Part shown: positions 1-6,283 of the stretch, piece after piece
Layout: every line of letters begins with the position of its first letter
Position numbering within the stretch: position 1 is the first letter of the stretch
Assembly: GCA_028751055.1 (NCBI GenBank)
Contig: JAQZDD010000009.1
Coordinates: 1-14,077 of the forward strand
Direction: 5' to 3'
DNA length: 14,077 nucleotides
From: Euryarchaeota archaeon Ods04
Lineage (GTDB): Archaea > Halobacteriota > Halobacteria > Halobacteriales > Halorutilaceae
The notes under the pieces: model-generated
Told to the model about the DNA's origin: nothing
Seen by the model: only the letters and a program-made list of their open reading frames with translations
The model's database searches: none
Translations under genes and position numbers: made by a program

Positions 1-672
1 CCGGCGCACGTCTTCGAGGTAGCGCGCCACGACGCCGTGACCGCGCTCGCCGTACAGAAGGGCGTAGCGGAGCAGTACCACAGCGACTACGCCGACGACG
101 TGAACCTGCTCGTGAAGCTGAACGGCACGTCGAACCTCTGGCAGCCCGACGACTACTACTCGCCGCTCAACTGTACTGTCGACTACGCCGTCGAGGAGTT
201 AGGTGCCGATGCCGTCGGCTACACGCTCTACGCGGGAAGCGACCACGAGGACAGTATGGCGGAGACGTTCCGCGACGTACAGGAGGCTGCGCACAGACAC
301 GGCGTTCCGGTCGTGATGTGGGCGTACCCGCGCGGCAGGGGCGTCAAGAACGACATGAAGACGGGTATCATCTCGTACGCGGCGCGCATCGGTCTGGAAC
401 TCGGTGCCGACATCGTGAAGTGCAAGTACCCGGGAAGCGAGGAGGCTATGCAGGAGGTCGTGAGCGTGACCGGCAGGACAAAGGTCGTGATGTCGGGCGG
501 TAGCAAGAGAAGCGACCGCGCCTTCCTGAGCGACGTACACGGCACGATGCGCGCGGGCGGAAACGGTCTCGCCGTCGGACGTAACATCTTCCAGCGCGAG
601 GAGCCGACGGGCATACTCGACAAGTTAGAGGGCGTCGTCTTCGAAGGCAAGGACGTCGACGAAGTGCTATGA
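1..672 (+). CDS. fba: Class I fructose-1,6-bisphosphate aldolase, archaeal type (5' end missing)
   Basis: The frame is open from base 1 and reads PAHVFEVARHDAV before the GTG at 37, so the gene starts upstream of the window and 37 is not its start. It is a TIM-barrel aldolase of the archaeal class I (DhnA) family, cleaving or forming fructose 1,6-bisphosphate from two triose phosphates in the cytoplasm. The Schiff-base lysine lies in VKCKYPG (codon 424-426). A tyrosine in MWAYPRG matches the acid/base Tyr known in this family. SGGSK and AVGRNIFQ form the C-terminal phosphate site. Its stop overlaps the start of the fbp gene by 4 bp (ATGA), which suggests translational coupling and a gluconeogenic role. 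The same family contains 2-amino-3,7-dideoxyheptulosonate synthases of aromatic amino acid synthesis. The fbp partner makes the aldolase reading more likely, but sequence alone does not exclude the other. Confidence 0.88.
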   Translation, partial: PAHVFEVARHDAVTALAVQKGVAEQYHSDYADDVNLLVKLNGTSNLWQPDDYYSPLNCTVDYAVEELGADAVGYTLYAGSDHEDSMAETFRDVQEAAHRHGVPVVMWAYPRGRGVKNDMKTGIISYAARIGLELGADIVKCKYPGSEEAMQEVVSVTGRTKVVMSGGSKRSDRAFLSDVHGTMRAGGNGLAVGRNIFQREEPTGILDKLEGVVFEGKDVDEVL

Positions 673-1511
673 CGACGGACGAGACGTTCGAGGATATTGT
701 CGAGACGGTCGTCGGCGCGCTTCCGCGTATAGAGGAAGGATTCGTCGGGGGACGTACATACGGCGACGAGGAGAACCCTTCGGGGCAGGAGATGCTCGCG
801 GCGGACGAACGCGCCGATGAAGTCCTACAAGACGCGCTCACGTCGCTCGACAGCGTCGGCGAGTACGCGAGTGAGGAGCGCGCAGATACCGTCGACTGCG
901 GTACCGGCTTGAGCGTTGCCGTCGACCCCTTAGACGGCTCCTCAAACCTCGTCACGAACAACTTGGCGGGCGTAATCGTCGGCGTATACGACTCTCCGCT
1001 TCCCTGCCCCGGTACCGAACTGGTCGGCGCGGCTTACGCCGTCTTCGGACCGCTGACGACCGTCGTGGTGGCGGACGGCGGGAGCGTGACGGAGTACGTC
1101 GTTGAGGACGGCGAGAGACAGGACGGGCGCGAACTACGTCTTCCCGAACCGACTGTCTACGGCTTCGGCGGAGGCGTCGAAAACTGGACCGACGGCTTCG
1201 TCAAGTTCGCCTACGAAATCGAACGCGAGCTAAAGCTACGTTACGGCGGAGCGATGGTCGGCGACGTGAATCAGGTTCTGCACAAGGGTGGCATCTTTGC
1301 GTACCCCGCGCTGAAGGACCGTCCCGATGGAAAGCTACGTCTCCTCTTCGAGGGCGCGCCCATGGGATTCATCGTCGAGACGGCGGGCGGCGCGTCGTCG
1401 GACGGCGAAAAGTCGTTGGTAGAACGCCAGCCCGACGGCATACACGACCGCACGCCTGTCCACGTCGGCAACGAGTCGATTATCGAGAGGCTCGAAGAAG
1501 CCGTCGAATAA
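669..1511 (+). CDS. fbp: Fructose-1,6-bisphosphatase, class I (bacterial/eukaryal type)
   Basis: A 280-residue protein that removes the 1-phosphate of fructose 1,6-bisphosphate, the committed step of gluconeogenesis. The metal-binding motif VDPLDGSSN is at residues 85-93, preceded by acidic residues near 69-70. The sugar-phosphate region RYGGAMVGDVNQVLHKGG is at about 191-208. KLRLLFEGAPMGF (222-234) is the class I FBPase signature with its metal-ligand Glu, and HDRTPVHVG (259-267) closes the fold. The length is shorter than the roughly 330 residues of many bacterial class I enzymes, mainly at the N-terminus. The ATG overlaps the aldolase stop, so the two enzymes for consecutive gluconeogenic steps are probably co-translated. 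Inositol monophosphatases share the DPLDG motif but lack the KLRLLFE-type signature, so FBPase is preferred. Confidence 0.92.
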   Translation: MTTDETFEDIVETVVGALPRIEEGFVGGRTYGDEENPSGQEMLAADERADEVLQDALTSLDSVGEYASEERADTVDCGTGLSVAVDPLDGSSNLVTNNLAGVIVGVYDSPLPCPGTELVGAAYAVFGPLTTVVVADGGSVTEYVVEDGERQDGRELRLPEPTVYGFGGGVENWTDGFVKFAYEIERELKLRYGGAMVGDVNQVLHKGGIFAYPALKDRPDGKLRLLFEGAPMGFIVETAGGASSDGEKSLVERQPDGIHDRTPVHVGNESIIERLEEAVE

Positions 1512-1525
1512 CTATTGACTATTCG
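1505..1525. repeat. Inverted repeat across the two convergent stop codons
   Basis: CGAATA (1505-1510) and TATTCG (1520-1525) are perfect inverted 6-mers around a 9-nt spacer. The repeat includes the fbp stop TAA (1509-1511) and the citrate synthase stop (1519-1521 on the opposite strand). The two genes are only 7 bp apart, so this short hairpin may act as a two-way terminator. It is AT-rich and weak, and chance is possible. Confidence 0.3.
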
Positions 1526-2658
1526 CGCTCGTCGATAGGCGTGTACTCGACGCCGTTCCTGCCGACGTACTCCGCGCGCGGACGCACAAGCCTGTTGTCG
1601 TCGTACTGCTCTAAGACCTGCGCCGTCCATCCCGCCGAACGGCCGACGGCGAACATCGGCACGAAGAAGTCTATGGGAACGCCGAGCGAGTAGTAGACAG
1701 TTCCGGAATATAGGTCGACGTTGGGCGAGATACCTTTCTCGTGTATGCGTTTCTCCTCACGTAGGTACGCCTCGACCTCTTCGAGCATACCGAACCAGTC
1801 GGGTCCGTCGGTCGTCTCCGAGACCTCGCGCGCTATCTCCTTCAGAACCTCTGCGCGTGGGTCGAACTCCTTGTAGACACGGTGTCCGAAGCCGGGCACA
1901 CGCTCGCCGCGTCCGAGCATCTCGTCAAGGTATCCTGAAACATCCTCGTCGCTCTCGTCGATGGCAAGGAGCATCTCCATCACATCTTGGTTCGCGCCGC
2001 CGTGGAGAGGACCTTTGAGCGCGCCTATCGCGCCCGTGACAGCCGAGATTATGTCGGACTCCGTCGACGCGATTACGCGCCCCGTGAAGGTCGAGGCGTT
2101 GAGACCGTGGTCGGCGTGAAGGAGAAGCGCGGTGTCGAGTATCTCGGCGTGTCTGTCGTCGGGTTCCTCGCCGTTGAGCATGTAGAGAAAGTTCGCCGCC
2201 GTGTCTAAGTCGTCGCGCGGCTCCAATGTTTCGTCTCCTTCGCGTGCCCTACCGAACGCGGCGAGTGCCGTCGGTGCCTTTGCAAGAACCGAAACTGCGT
2301 TCTCGCGCGGCGTCTCGCCCACGTCGTCGTAGACGCTTGAGGTCGATACAGCAGTTCGAAGAACGTCCATCGGCACGGCGTCGTCGGGCGCGTGCTCCAC
2401 CACTTCTGAGACGCCGCGGGAGACGGCGCGTCGCTCGGTGAGCTCCTCACGAAACCCGTCGAGTTCTTCGCGTGTCGGAAGTTCGCCGTTCCAGAGGAGG
2501 TAGGCTGTCTCCTCGTACGACGACTTCTCGGCGAGTTCGCGCGCGTCGATTCCGCGGTAGAGGAGTTCGGGCTTCTCGCCGTCTATGTGGCTGAGTTCTG
2601 TGTCGGCAACGATGACGTTTTCGAGACCTATGCGGCGTATCGGCTCGGGGTCGCTCAT
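1519..2658 (-). CDS. citZ: Citrate synthase
   Basis: A 379-residue citrate synthase, condensing acetyl-CoA and oxaloacetate at the entry of the TCA cycle. The length matches the short type II-like dimeric enzymes of archaea and Gram-positive bacteria. Catalytic residues are visible: His219 in GPLHGGANQ, His259 in VPGFGHRVYK and Asp315 in NVDLYSG. HADHGLNAST (181-190) holds the substrate-contact His. The C-terminal PMFAVGRSAGWTAQVLEQ segment is also typical. 2-Methylcitrate synthases are close relatives; no prp genes are nearby, so citrate synthase is the simpler reading. The ATG at 2658 starts MSDPEPIRRIGLENV, the expected N-terminus. The gene lies 74 bp downstream of the thiamine-binding-protein gene and may have its own promoter, since an inverted repeat sits at 2684-2703. 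Confidence 0.95.
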   Translation of the reverse strand: MSDPEPIRRIGLENVIVADTELSHIDGEKPELLYRGIDARELAEKSSYEETAYLLWNGELPTREELDGFREELTERRAVSRGVSEVVEHAPDDAVPMDVLRTAVSTSSVYDDVGETPRENAVSVLAKAPTALAAFGRAREGDETLEPRDDLDTAANFLYMLNGEEPDDRHAEILDTALLLHADHGLNASTFTGRVIASTESDIISAVTGAIGALKGPLHGGANQDVMEMLLAIDESDEDVSGYLDEMLGRGERVPGFGHRVYKEFDPRAEVLKEIAREVSETTDGPDWFGMLEEVEAYLREEKRIHEKGISPNVDLYSGTVYYSLGVPIDFFVPMFAVGRSAGWTAQVLEQYDDNRLVRPRAEYVGRNGVEYTPIDERE

Positions 2659-2683
2659 GGTTGTACGAACGTTGCGTCAGCGA

Positions 2684-2703
2684 GGTATCTGTCTTGCGAT
2701 ACC
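2684..2703. promoter_or_regulatory. Inverted repeat 26-45 nt upstream of the citrate synthase start
   Basis: GGTATC (2684-2689) and GATACC (2698-2703) are perfect inverted 6-mers with an 8-nt spacer. The position overlaps where TATA/BRE elements would lie for a leaderless citrate synthase transcript, so an operator is plausible. A weak hairpin terminating the upstream gene is the alternative. No strong TATA box is obvious beside it. Confidence 0.35.
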
Positions 2704-2732
2704 CGCTCGCCCCAGCACCACAAGATACGGTT

Positions 2733-3053
2733 TCAGTCGTCGCCGTCTCCACCGCTCTTAGCTTCGCGTCCGAGATGCTCCTCGACCGACTCGACCTTGC
2801 CTTCGGCTGTCTGTTTCACACCACGTTTATCGTCTATCTTGAGGAAAGTTGTCACGCGCTCATGGTCGACGGCGTCGTGTGCCGCCGCGGCGGCTTCGAA
2901 TACCGTCTTTGCGTCGTCCGCCTCGATTATAGTGCCCATGCCCGTCGTCTCGTACTCGACGTCGAATCCTTCGAGTGCGTCTACCGCCTTTGCGATTTCG
3001 GAGGACATGCTCTCCTGTGCGGGCGCGACTGTTAGGAAGCCTACGGCGGTCAC
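2733..3053 (-). CDS. MTH1187 family thiamine-binding protein (UPF0045, DUF77)
   Basis: A 106-residue protein of the MTH1187/YkoF-like ferredoxin-fold family. Members bind thiamine or its pyrimidine moiety and are thought to help thiamine salvage or transport in the cytoplasm. Recognisable features are the N-terminal strand VGFLTVAPAQE, the helix MSSEIAKAVDAL, the family hallmark YETTGMGTIIE (34-44), and the EAAAAAHDAV and RVTTFLKIDDKRG segments. The C-terminus is a Gly/Asp tail. The start codon overlaps the stop of the upstream cupin gene by 4 bp, so the two are probably co-translated. No thiamine biosynthesis gene or TPP riboswitch is visible nearby, so the physiological role is inferred from the family only. 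Confidence 0.85.
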   Translation of the reverse strand: MTAVGFLTVAPAQESMSSEIAKAVDALEGFDVEYETTGMGTIIEADDAKTVFEAAAAAHDAVDHERVTTFLKIDDKRGVKQTAEGKVESVEEHLGREAKSGGDGDD

Positions 3054-3406
3054 TCCACCACCTCCATCTCGTCGTCCTCGTTCGGTACGACGCAGAGAAA
3101 GACGCCGCGTTCGTCGCCGCCCATGTAGCTGTGTACCGCGCCCGCTGGGACGTGCATCGCGTCGCCTTCGTGGGCGACATGCTCCTCTCCTTCGACTTCG
3201 ACGGTGTAGCCGCCCTCCAAGACGTACTGCACGTGCTCGACGCTGTTGGTGTGTCTTGGCACGCGCGCGTTCGGCTCTAAGACGAACCTGCGCAACGCGT
3301 TTTTCGCGCCGTCTTCGTCGTCGTCCTCGCCGCCGACGAGCACCTTCTTGCGCAGACCTTCCGCCTGTTCGACAGCCTCAACGTCTTCTTCGTTTACGAG
3401 CTTCAT
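3050..3406 (-). CDS. Cupin-domain protein, single small beta-barrel
   Basis: A 118-residue cupin_2 protein. Motif 1 is RHTNSVEHVQYVLEGG, with His52, His58 and Glu64 as probable metal ligands. Motif 2 is EGDAMHVPAGAVHSYMG, with His92. The frame is open to a GTG at 3421, but the ATG at 3406 (MKLVNEEDVEA) fits the usual N-terminus better, and TTATCTT at 3434-3440 lies at a suitable distance for a leaderless start. Small cupins of this kind can be isomerases, dioxygenases or simple ligand-binding proteins, and nothing here fixes the substrate. The gene lies 49 bp downstream of the flavin reductase and overlaps the thiamine-binding-protein gene. Confidence 0.85.
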   Translation of the reverse strand: MKLVNEEDVEAVEQAEGLRKKVLVGGEDDDEDGAKNALRRFVLEPNARVPRHTNSVEHVQYVLEGGYTVEVEGEEHVAHEGDAMHVPAGAVHSYMGGDERGVFLCVVPNEDDEMEVVE

Positions 3407-3433
3407 GGACGCCCTACGCACCGACGCCGTAAG

Positions 3434-3440
3434 AAGATAA
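3434..3440 (-). promoter_or_regulatory. Possible TATA box for the cupin gene
   Basis: The minus strand reads TTATCTT 28-34 nt upstream of the ATG at 3406. Spacing suits a leaderless archaeal promoter, but the match to consensus is only partial, and the gene could instead be co-transcribed from the flavin reductase. Confidence 0.3.
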
Positions 3441-3455
3441 CCCGCTATCTAACTG

Positions 3456-4121
3456 CTACTCTTCCGAACCCGGTTCAGGACCGAAGTTCTCGACCTTCGG
3501 CTCTCCGTCGTATCCTGCTTCTTTGAGTGCCATCTCGGCGTCCGCTAAGAACCCCTCAAAGCCGTAGACGAAGACCTGCCCGCCCTCTTCGACTGCGTCG
3601 GCTACGGCTTCGTCGAACTCTCCGACTTCGTCTTCGGCGACGACTACGATACGCGCACCGTCTTCGCGGAGCGTGTCAAGTCTTTCGTTGTGGGCAGGTT
3701 CGTCGTCGACATAGACAACGGAGACGTTCTCCGCGCCGTGTTCGTCGGCTACGCGCTCCGCGATTCCGACGGCGGGACCGACACCCGGACCGCCCGCGAG
3801 CACGACGACGCGCTCCTCGTCTTCGTAGAAAGAGCGTCCGTACGGTCCGTCGACGGAGACGTAGTCGTCGGGTTTGAGTGCGGCGAGCGCGGGGCTGAGT
3901 TCGCCGGAGGGGTCGACGCCTACCGTAATCTCGAAGCTTCCGTCGGAGTACGGCGACGAAACCGTGTAATGGCGCACGACGAACTCTTCGCCGACGCTCA
4001 GACCGACCTGAACGAACTGTCCCGGCTGTATCTCCCAGTTGGGCGAGTTCGACAGGTCTATCGCAACGGTGTCTCCGCCCACGTCCCTTACGTCCTTGAC
4101 GGCAACCTCCGTGCCTTCCAT
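3456..4121 (-). CDS. FAD-dependent oxidoreductase, ferredoxin-NADP reductase-like
   Basis: A 221-residue flavoprotein with the two-domain FNR fold. The N-terminal FAD barrel carries RHYTVSSP (50-57), the flavin-binding RxYS/T motif. PGQFVQVGL (33-41) and GELSPALAALKPDD (73-86) are typical of the family, and DGPYGRSF follows. The NAD(P)-binding domain begins at VVVLAGGPGVGP (105-116). The C-terminus has VYGFEGFLADAEMALKEAGY and ends VENFGPEPGSEE. No CxxxxC cluster for 2Fe-2S is present, so it is a bare reductase module that probably passes electrons between NAD(P)H and a ferredoxin or other carrier. The frame stays open far upstream, but that extension would lie antisense to two good genes; MEGTEVAVKDV at 4121 is the natural start. 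It is divergent from the small ribbon-helix-helix gene. Confidence 0.85.
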   Translation of the reverse strand: MEGTEVAVKDVRDVGGDTVAIDLSNSPNWEIQPGQFVQVGLSVGEEFVVRHYTVSSPYSDGSFEITVGVDPSGELSPALAALKPDDYVSVDGPYGRSFYEDEERVVVLAGGPGVGPAVGIAERVADEHGAENVSVVYVDDEPAHNERLDTLREDGARIVVVAEDEVGEFDEAVADAVEEGGQVFVYGFEGFLADAEMALKEAGYDGEPKVENFGPEPGSEE

Positions 4122-4140
4122 ACCGGAAGTTGGAGACAAC

Positions 4141-4154
4141 AAGACAAGTGTCTT
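4141..4154. promoter_or_regulatory. Palindromic operator candidate upstream of the flavin reductase
   Basis: AAGACA-AG-TGTCTT is a perfect 6-2-6 inverted repeat 20-33 nt before the reductase start, overlapping its expected TATA region. It lies between the reductase and a divergent ribbon-helix-helix gene. Proteins of that family bind short palindromes, so this is a candidate target. A second palindrome, ACGTACGT, is at 4201-4208. Confidence 0.4.
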
Positions 4155-4252
4155 CTTCTTTGTAGAAGCCTGCGCGACGCGGTCGTGCCGACCTGAGCAT
4201 ACGTACGTCTGACTTAGGTTTTTCAACTTGCCTGTGTAAGCCGTATGTAGGT

Positions 4253-4387
4253 ATGCGTAAGCTCGAAGTAGAACTGGAGCACGAGGTCGTCGACGCGCTC
4301 GACGAACTCGCGGACGAAGAGAACAGCACGAGAAGCCGTGTAGCTTCGGAGATGTTATCTGAGTGGCTAAGCCGTCGGTCGGCGTAA
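4253..4387 (+). CDS. Small ribbon-helix-helix (CopG/Arc-like) DNA-binding protein
   Basis: A 44-codon gene reading MRKLEVELEHEVVDALDELA, then DEENSTRSRVASEMLSEWLS, then RRSA and a TAA. The pattern is a short beta strand (RKLEVEL), an alpha helix (HEVVDALDELADE), a turn with N/S-TRS at the start of helix 2, and a second helix (VASEMLSEWLSR). This is the minimal ribbon-helix-helix dimer fold; the strand would enter the DNA major groove. It is divergent from the flavin reductase, 131 bp away, with palindromes between them, and the hsp20 TATA box begins right after its stop. Autoregulation and control of either neighbour is inference. An antitoxin role is possible for the family, but no adjacent toxin gene is visible. 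Confidence 0.8.
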   Translation: MRKLEVELEHEVVDALDELADEENSTRSRVASEMLSEWLSRRSA

Positions 4388-4389
4388 GG

Positions 4390-4395
4390 TATATT
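4390..4395 (+). promoter_or_regulatory. TATA box for hsp20
   Basis: TATATT lies 25-30 nt upstream of the ATG at 4420 and 2 nt after the stop of the preceding small gene. No Shine-Dalgarno sequence is present. This spacing predicts a leaderless transcript and supports 4420 over the in-frame GTG at 4363 as the start. Confidence 0.7.
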
Positions 4396-4419
4396 GGGTG
4401 GGGCTTCGTTTCTGCTACG

Positions 4420-4848
4420 ATGCCACGCATAAGACCCGTAGACAGACTCGAAAGAGTAGTAGAGAGACTCGACCGCGCACTCGACGACCGTGACTTGGAC
4501 ACCGACCTCACAGGTTCGGGGCTACTGAGCGGTGTCGACGTAGACGTGATAGACGACGGAGACGACATCGTAGTAGTTGCCGACCTGCCCGGCTTCGAGA
4601 AGAGCGACATCTCGGTGCAGGCTGACGACCACCGTCTTCGTCTGTCCGCTGAACGTACCGAGGAGGAAGAAGAGGAAGACAGAAACTACTACCAGCGCGA
4701 GAGGAAGCACAGAAAGGTGACACGTACGGTCACGCTACCCGTCGAGGTCGATGTCGGCGAGGCGGGAGCATCCTACGAGGACGGCGTGCTTACCGTACGT
4801 CTCTCGAAGGTAGAGATGGAAGAAGGCGAGGAGATAGACATAGAGTAG
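4420..4848 (+). CDS. Hsp20/alpha-crystallin family small heat-shock protein
   Basis: A 142-residue ATP-independent holdase chaperone. The N-terminal arm (1-38) is charged and probably helical (VDRLERVVERLDRAL). The alpha-crystallin domain runs from about 39 to 130: DDIVVVADLPGFEKSDISVQADDHRLRLSAER, a charged loop with a run of six Glu (81-86), YYQRERKHRKVTRTVTLPVEVD and the signature GVLTVRLSK (122-130). The C-terminal IDI (139-141) fits the I-x-I/V motif that docks in the neighbouring subunit. The ATG at 4420 is chosen because a TATA box lies 25-30 nt upstream; the in-frame GTG at 4363 would overlap the ribbon-helix-helix gene. The long acidic loop suits a salty cytoplasm. Confidence 0.92.
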   Translation: MPRIRPVDRLERVVERLDRALDDRDLDTDLTGSGLLSGVDVDVIDDGDDIVVVADLPGFEKSDISVQADDHRLRLSAERTEEEEEEDRNYYQRERKHRKVTRTVTLPVEVDVGEAGASYEDGVLTVRLSKVEMEEGEEIDIE

Positions 4849-4862
4849 GTAGGAAGAAAAAA

Positions 4863-5297
4863 GTGGAGTTCCATTACGTCGACCTGCGCGCTTTCTGCTA
4901 CGCGACAGAGGACGAGAACCGTGTCGAGCGCGCTCTCCGCCACTACCTGCCCGACGAGTATCCTGTCGAACGCGAGACGAACGTAGGACACCACGGCGAC
5001 GAAATAGTCGTCGTTTCGGCGCGTGTCGAGAACGCAGACGACGTTCGGCACGTCATGGACCGCGTCCTTGACGCGGGAGAGGGTGAGCGCGAACGTATCG
5101 TCGACGAAATCGAGGACCGCGTCGATGAAGACTGCGCCTTCCATCTCCGTCTCGACAAACAGGAGGCATACAGCCGCAGATCCGCGCTCGGCGAAGGTCT
5201 GCATCTCCGCGCCAAGGTCGAAGCGTATCCGGCGAAACGCGAGAAGGCTGTCGAGGCTGTTCGGCGTTCGCTCTCCGACACAGCGTCCGACGGATAG
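4863..5297 (+). CDS. Predicted RNA-binding protein, COG1325 (PF01877, exosome-associated candidate)
   Basis: A 144-residue protein matching the archaeal COG1325 family. Conserved parts are the N-terminal YVDLRAFCYATEDENRVERALRH segment, GHHGDEIVVVSARVENADDVRHVMDRV, and the C-terminal DKQEAYSRRSALGEGLHLRAKVEAYPAKREKAVEAVRR. The family has been proposed to bind RNA and to be linked with the exosome because of conserved gene neighbourhoods; no exosome gene is seen here. The start is GTG at 4863, giving MEFHYVDLR; GGAAG lies a few bases upstream and may be a weak ribosome-binding site. It follows hsp20 by 14 bp on the same strand, so the two may share a transcript ending at the hairpin right after its stop. 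Confidence 0.8.
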   Translation: MEFHYVDLRAFCYATEDENRVERALRHYLPDEYPVERETNVGHHGDEIVVVSARVENADDVRHVMDRVLDAGEGERERIVDEIEDRVDEDCAFHLRLDKQEAYSRRSALGEGLHLRAKVEAYPAKREKAVEAVRRSLSDTASDG

Positions 5298-5316
5298 AAA
5301 GCTAAAACAGCTTTTT
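5298..5316 (+). terminator. Hairpin plus T-run after the COG1325 gene
   Basis: AAAGCT (5298-5303) and AGCTTT (5309-5314) form a 6-bp stem with a 5-nt AAAAC loop, and the T-run continues through 5316. It begins at the base after the COG1325 stop codon and lies before the next gene's TATA box, which fits transcription termination. Confidence 0.55.
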
Positions 5317-5330
5317 GCGCTTACGTCAGG

Positions 5331-5338
5331 TATTTTAT
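5331..5338 (+). promoter_or_regulatory. TATA box for the small membrane protein gene
   Basis: TATTTTAT sits 24-31 nt upstream of the ATG at 5362 with no Shine-Dalgarno sequence between. This predicts a leaderless transcript and decides the start, since the reading frame itself is open much further upstream. Confidence 0.7.
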
Positions 5339-5361
5339 CCACGTCGTCCTACGTCGCCGTA

Positions 5362-5574
5362 ATGTCAGCGATACGTTGGCTCGACTCGAAGCCGTTCGGA
5401 CAGCAGATAATCATACTCACGGCTGTCTTCGACCCTGTCGGCGCGGTCGGCGGCTACCTACTCGCGCCCGAGTTCGACATAGACCCTATCATGGGCGCGG
5501 TGTTCGGTCTCGTGATTGCAGGAATCCCGACGATGCTCTGGATACTGCGTTACAACCAGAAGCACGGCGAGTAG
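5362..5574 (+). CDS. Small two-helix membrane protein of unknown function
   Basis: A 70-residue protein beginning MSAIRWLDSKPFGQQ. Two hydrophobic segments are likely membrane helices: about residues 14-35 (QQIIILTAVFDPVGAVGGYL) and 43-63 (IMGAVFGLVIAGIPTMLWIL). A short acidic loop, APEFDID, lies between them, and the tail ends in RYNQKHGE. The positive N-terminus and C-terminus suggest both ends face the cytoplasm. I do not recognise a named family, though short proteins of this kind are common in haloarchaea. The start is fixed by the TATA box at 5331-5338. It is convergent with the ACT-domain gene, 17 bp away. Confidence 0.75.
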   Translation: MSAIRWLDSKPFGQQIIILTAVFDPVGAVGGYLLAPEFDIDPIMGAVFGLVIAGIPTMLWILRYNQKHGE

Positions 5575-5591
5575 CGGCGCGGAACGAAGGT

Positions 5592-6215
5592 TCAGAAAGA
5601 CTCGAACGTCTCTTCGAGCGTCTCCAACGCCTTTACTGAGTCGCGTTTCTCGACGACTACGATGGTCTCGGTGTAACACGACGTTATGTCGACGATGTTT
5701 ATCTCCTCTGACGAGAACCGCGAGACCATCCGCGCGAGAACGCCGGGAACATCCACGATATCGTCGGGCGACTCGACGGTTATGCACGTCAGATTATCGA
5801 CGCGTTCCACGACCTCGCCTTCGACCGCCGCGCTTACTTCGTCGGCGTGTCCGTCGTCTGTCACGACGGTCGTGTACCTGCTTCCACGTACGAGATGCAT
5901 GAAGCCGTCGGGGCGCGGAACGTCGCCGAACTCCGTCGCCGTTATCGAGACGACGTTTCCACGGAGAGAGACGCGCGAGTCGGCGAGTACGGAACGGACA
6001 CGCTCGTGTTCGTCGTCGCCCTCCTGCAGGTCTTCACCGTAACGACGGACCGCGGTAGTGACAGCCTCTATGTCGACCTCACGCCCCGCGCGCTCCTCGA
6101 CCTCGGGCTTTATTCGGCGCGCGACGGCGCGGTAGTTGACGACGCCTTCGCGGAGACCGTCGAGCATGTACGGGTAACGAGAGACGACCTTCCTGCACTC
6201 CTGTGCGAGGGACAT
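5592..6215 (-). CDS. COG2150 predicted regulator with C-terminal ACT domain
   Basis: A 207-residue protein. Residues 1-85 are charged and helical (LAQECRKVVSRYPYMLDGLREGVVNYRAVARRI) and may form a helix-turn-helix-like domain. Residues 86-135 form a beta-rich middle part. The C-terminus (about 142-205) is an ACT domain: LTCITVESPDDIVDVPGVLARMVSRFSSEEINIVDITSCYTETIVVVEKRDSVKALETLEE. ACT domains bind amino acids and tune enzymes or regulators. COG2150 is annotated as a predicted regulator of amino acid metabolism, but ligand and target are unknown. The ATG at 6215 is supported by a TATA-like TTTATTGT 23-30 nt upstream. Its neighbours (carbonic anhydrase and, beyond it, argG) do not prove a link to arginine metabolism. 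Confidence 0.82.
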   Translation of the reverse strand: MSLAQECRKVVSRYPYMLDGLREGVVNYRAVARRIKPEVEERAGREVDIEAVTTAVRRYGEDLQEGDDEHERVRSVLADSRVSLRGNVVSITATEFGDVPRPDGFMHLVRGSRYTTVVTDDGHADEVSAAVEGEVVERVDNLTCITVESPDDIVDVPGVLARMVSRFSSEEINIVDITSCYTETIVVVEKRDSVKALETLEETFESF

Positions 6216-6237
6216 GACTGCAAAACGTCGTGTGGGA

Positions 6238-6246
6238 ACAATAAAC
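6238..6246 (-). promoter_or_regulatory. TATA box for the ACT-domain gene
   Basis: The minus strand reads GTTTATTGT 23-31 nt upstream of the ATG at 6215. AT-rich composition and spacing fit a leaderless archaeal promoter. Confidence 0.6.
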
Positions 6247-6283
6247 GTCTCCCTTGCGCACGCCTCGTCAGGCGCGTCTCGTG

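Noticed and set aside
2587..3432. Long plus-strand frame opposite the cupin and thiamine-binding-protein genes
   Set aside because: Its C-terminal part is almost pure Arg, Ser and Pro, a shadow of acidic GC-rich genes on the other strand.
3527..3877. Arg-rich plus-strand frame opposite the flavin reductase
   Set aside because: Composition is typical of an antisense shadow, and the minus-strand gene has clear FAD and NAD(P) motifs.
4253..4387. Toxin-antitoxin module with the ribbon-helix-helix protein as antitoxin
   Set aside because: No toxin-like gene is adjacent: the neighbours are a flavin reductase and a normal small heat-shock protein, and the protein lacks the C-terminal extension most antitoxins use.
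4122..4610. Long N-terminal extension of the flavin reductase frame (384 codons in total)
   Set aside because: It would run antisense to the ribbon-helix-helix and hsp20 genes, is rich in Ser, Thr and Arg unlike the acidic proteins here, and the FNR fold begins at the ATG at 4121.
5023..5361. Upstream extension of the small membrane protein frame
   Set aside because: It lies out of frame inside the COG1325 gene, and the TATA box at 5331-5338 points to the ATG at 5362.
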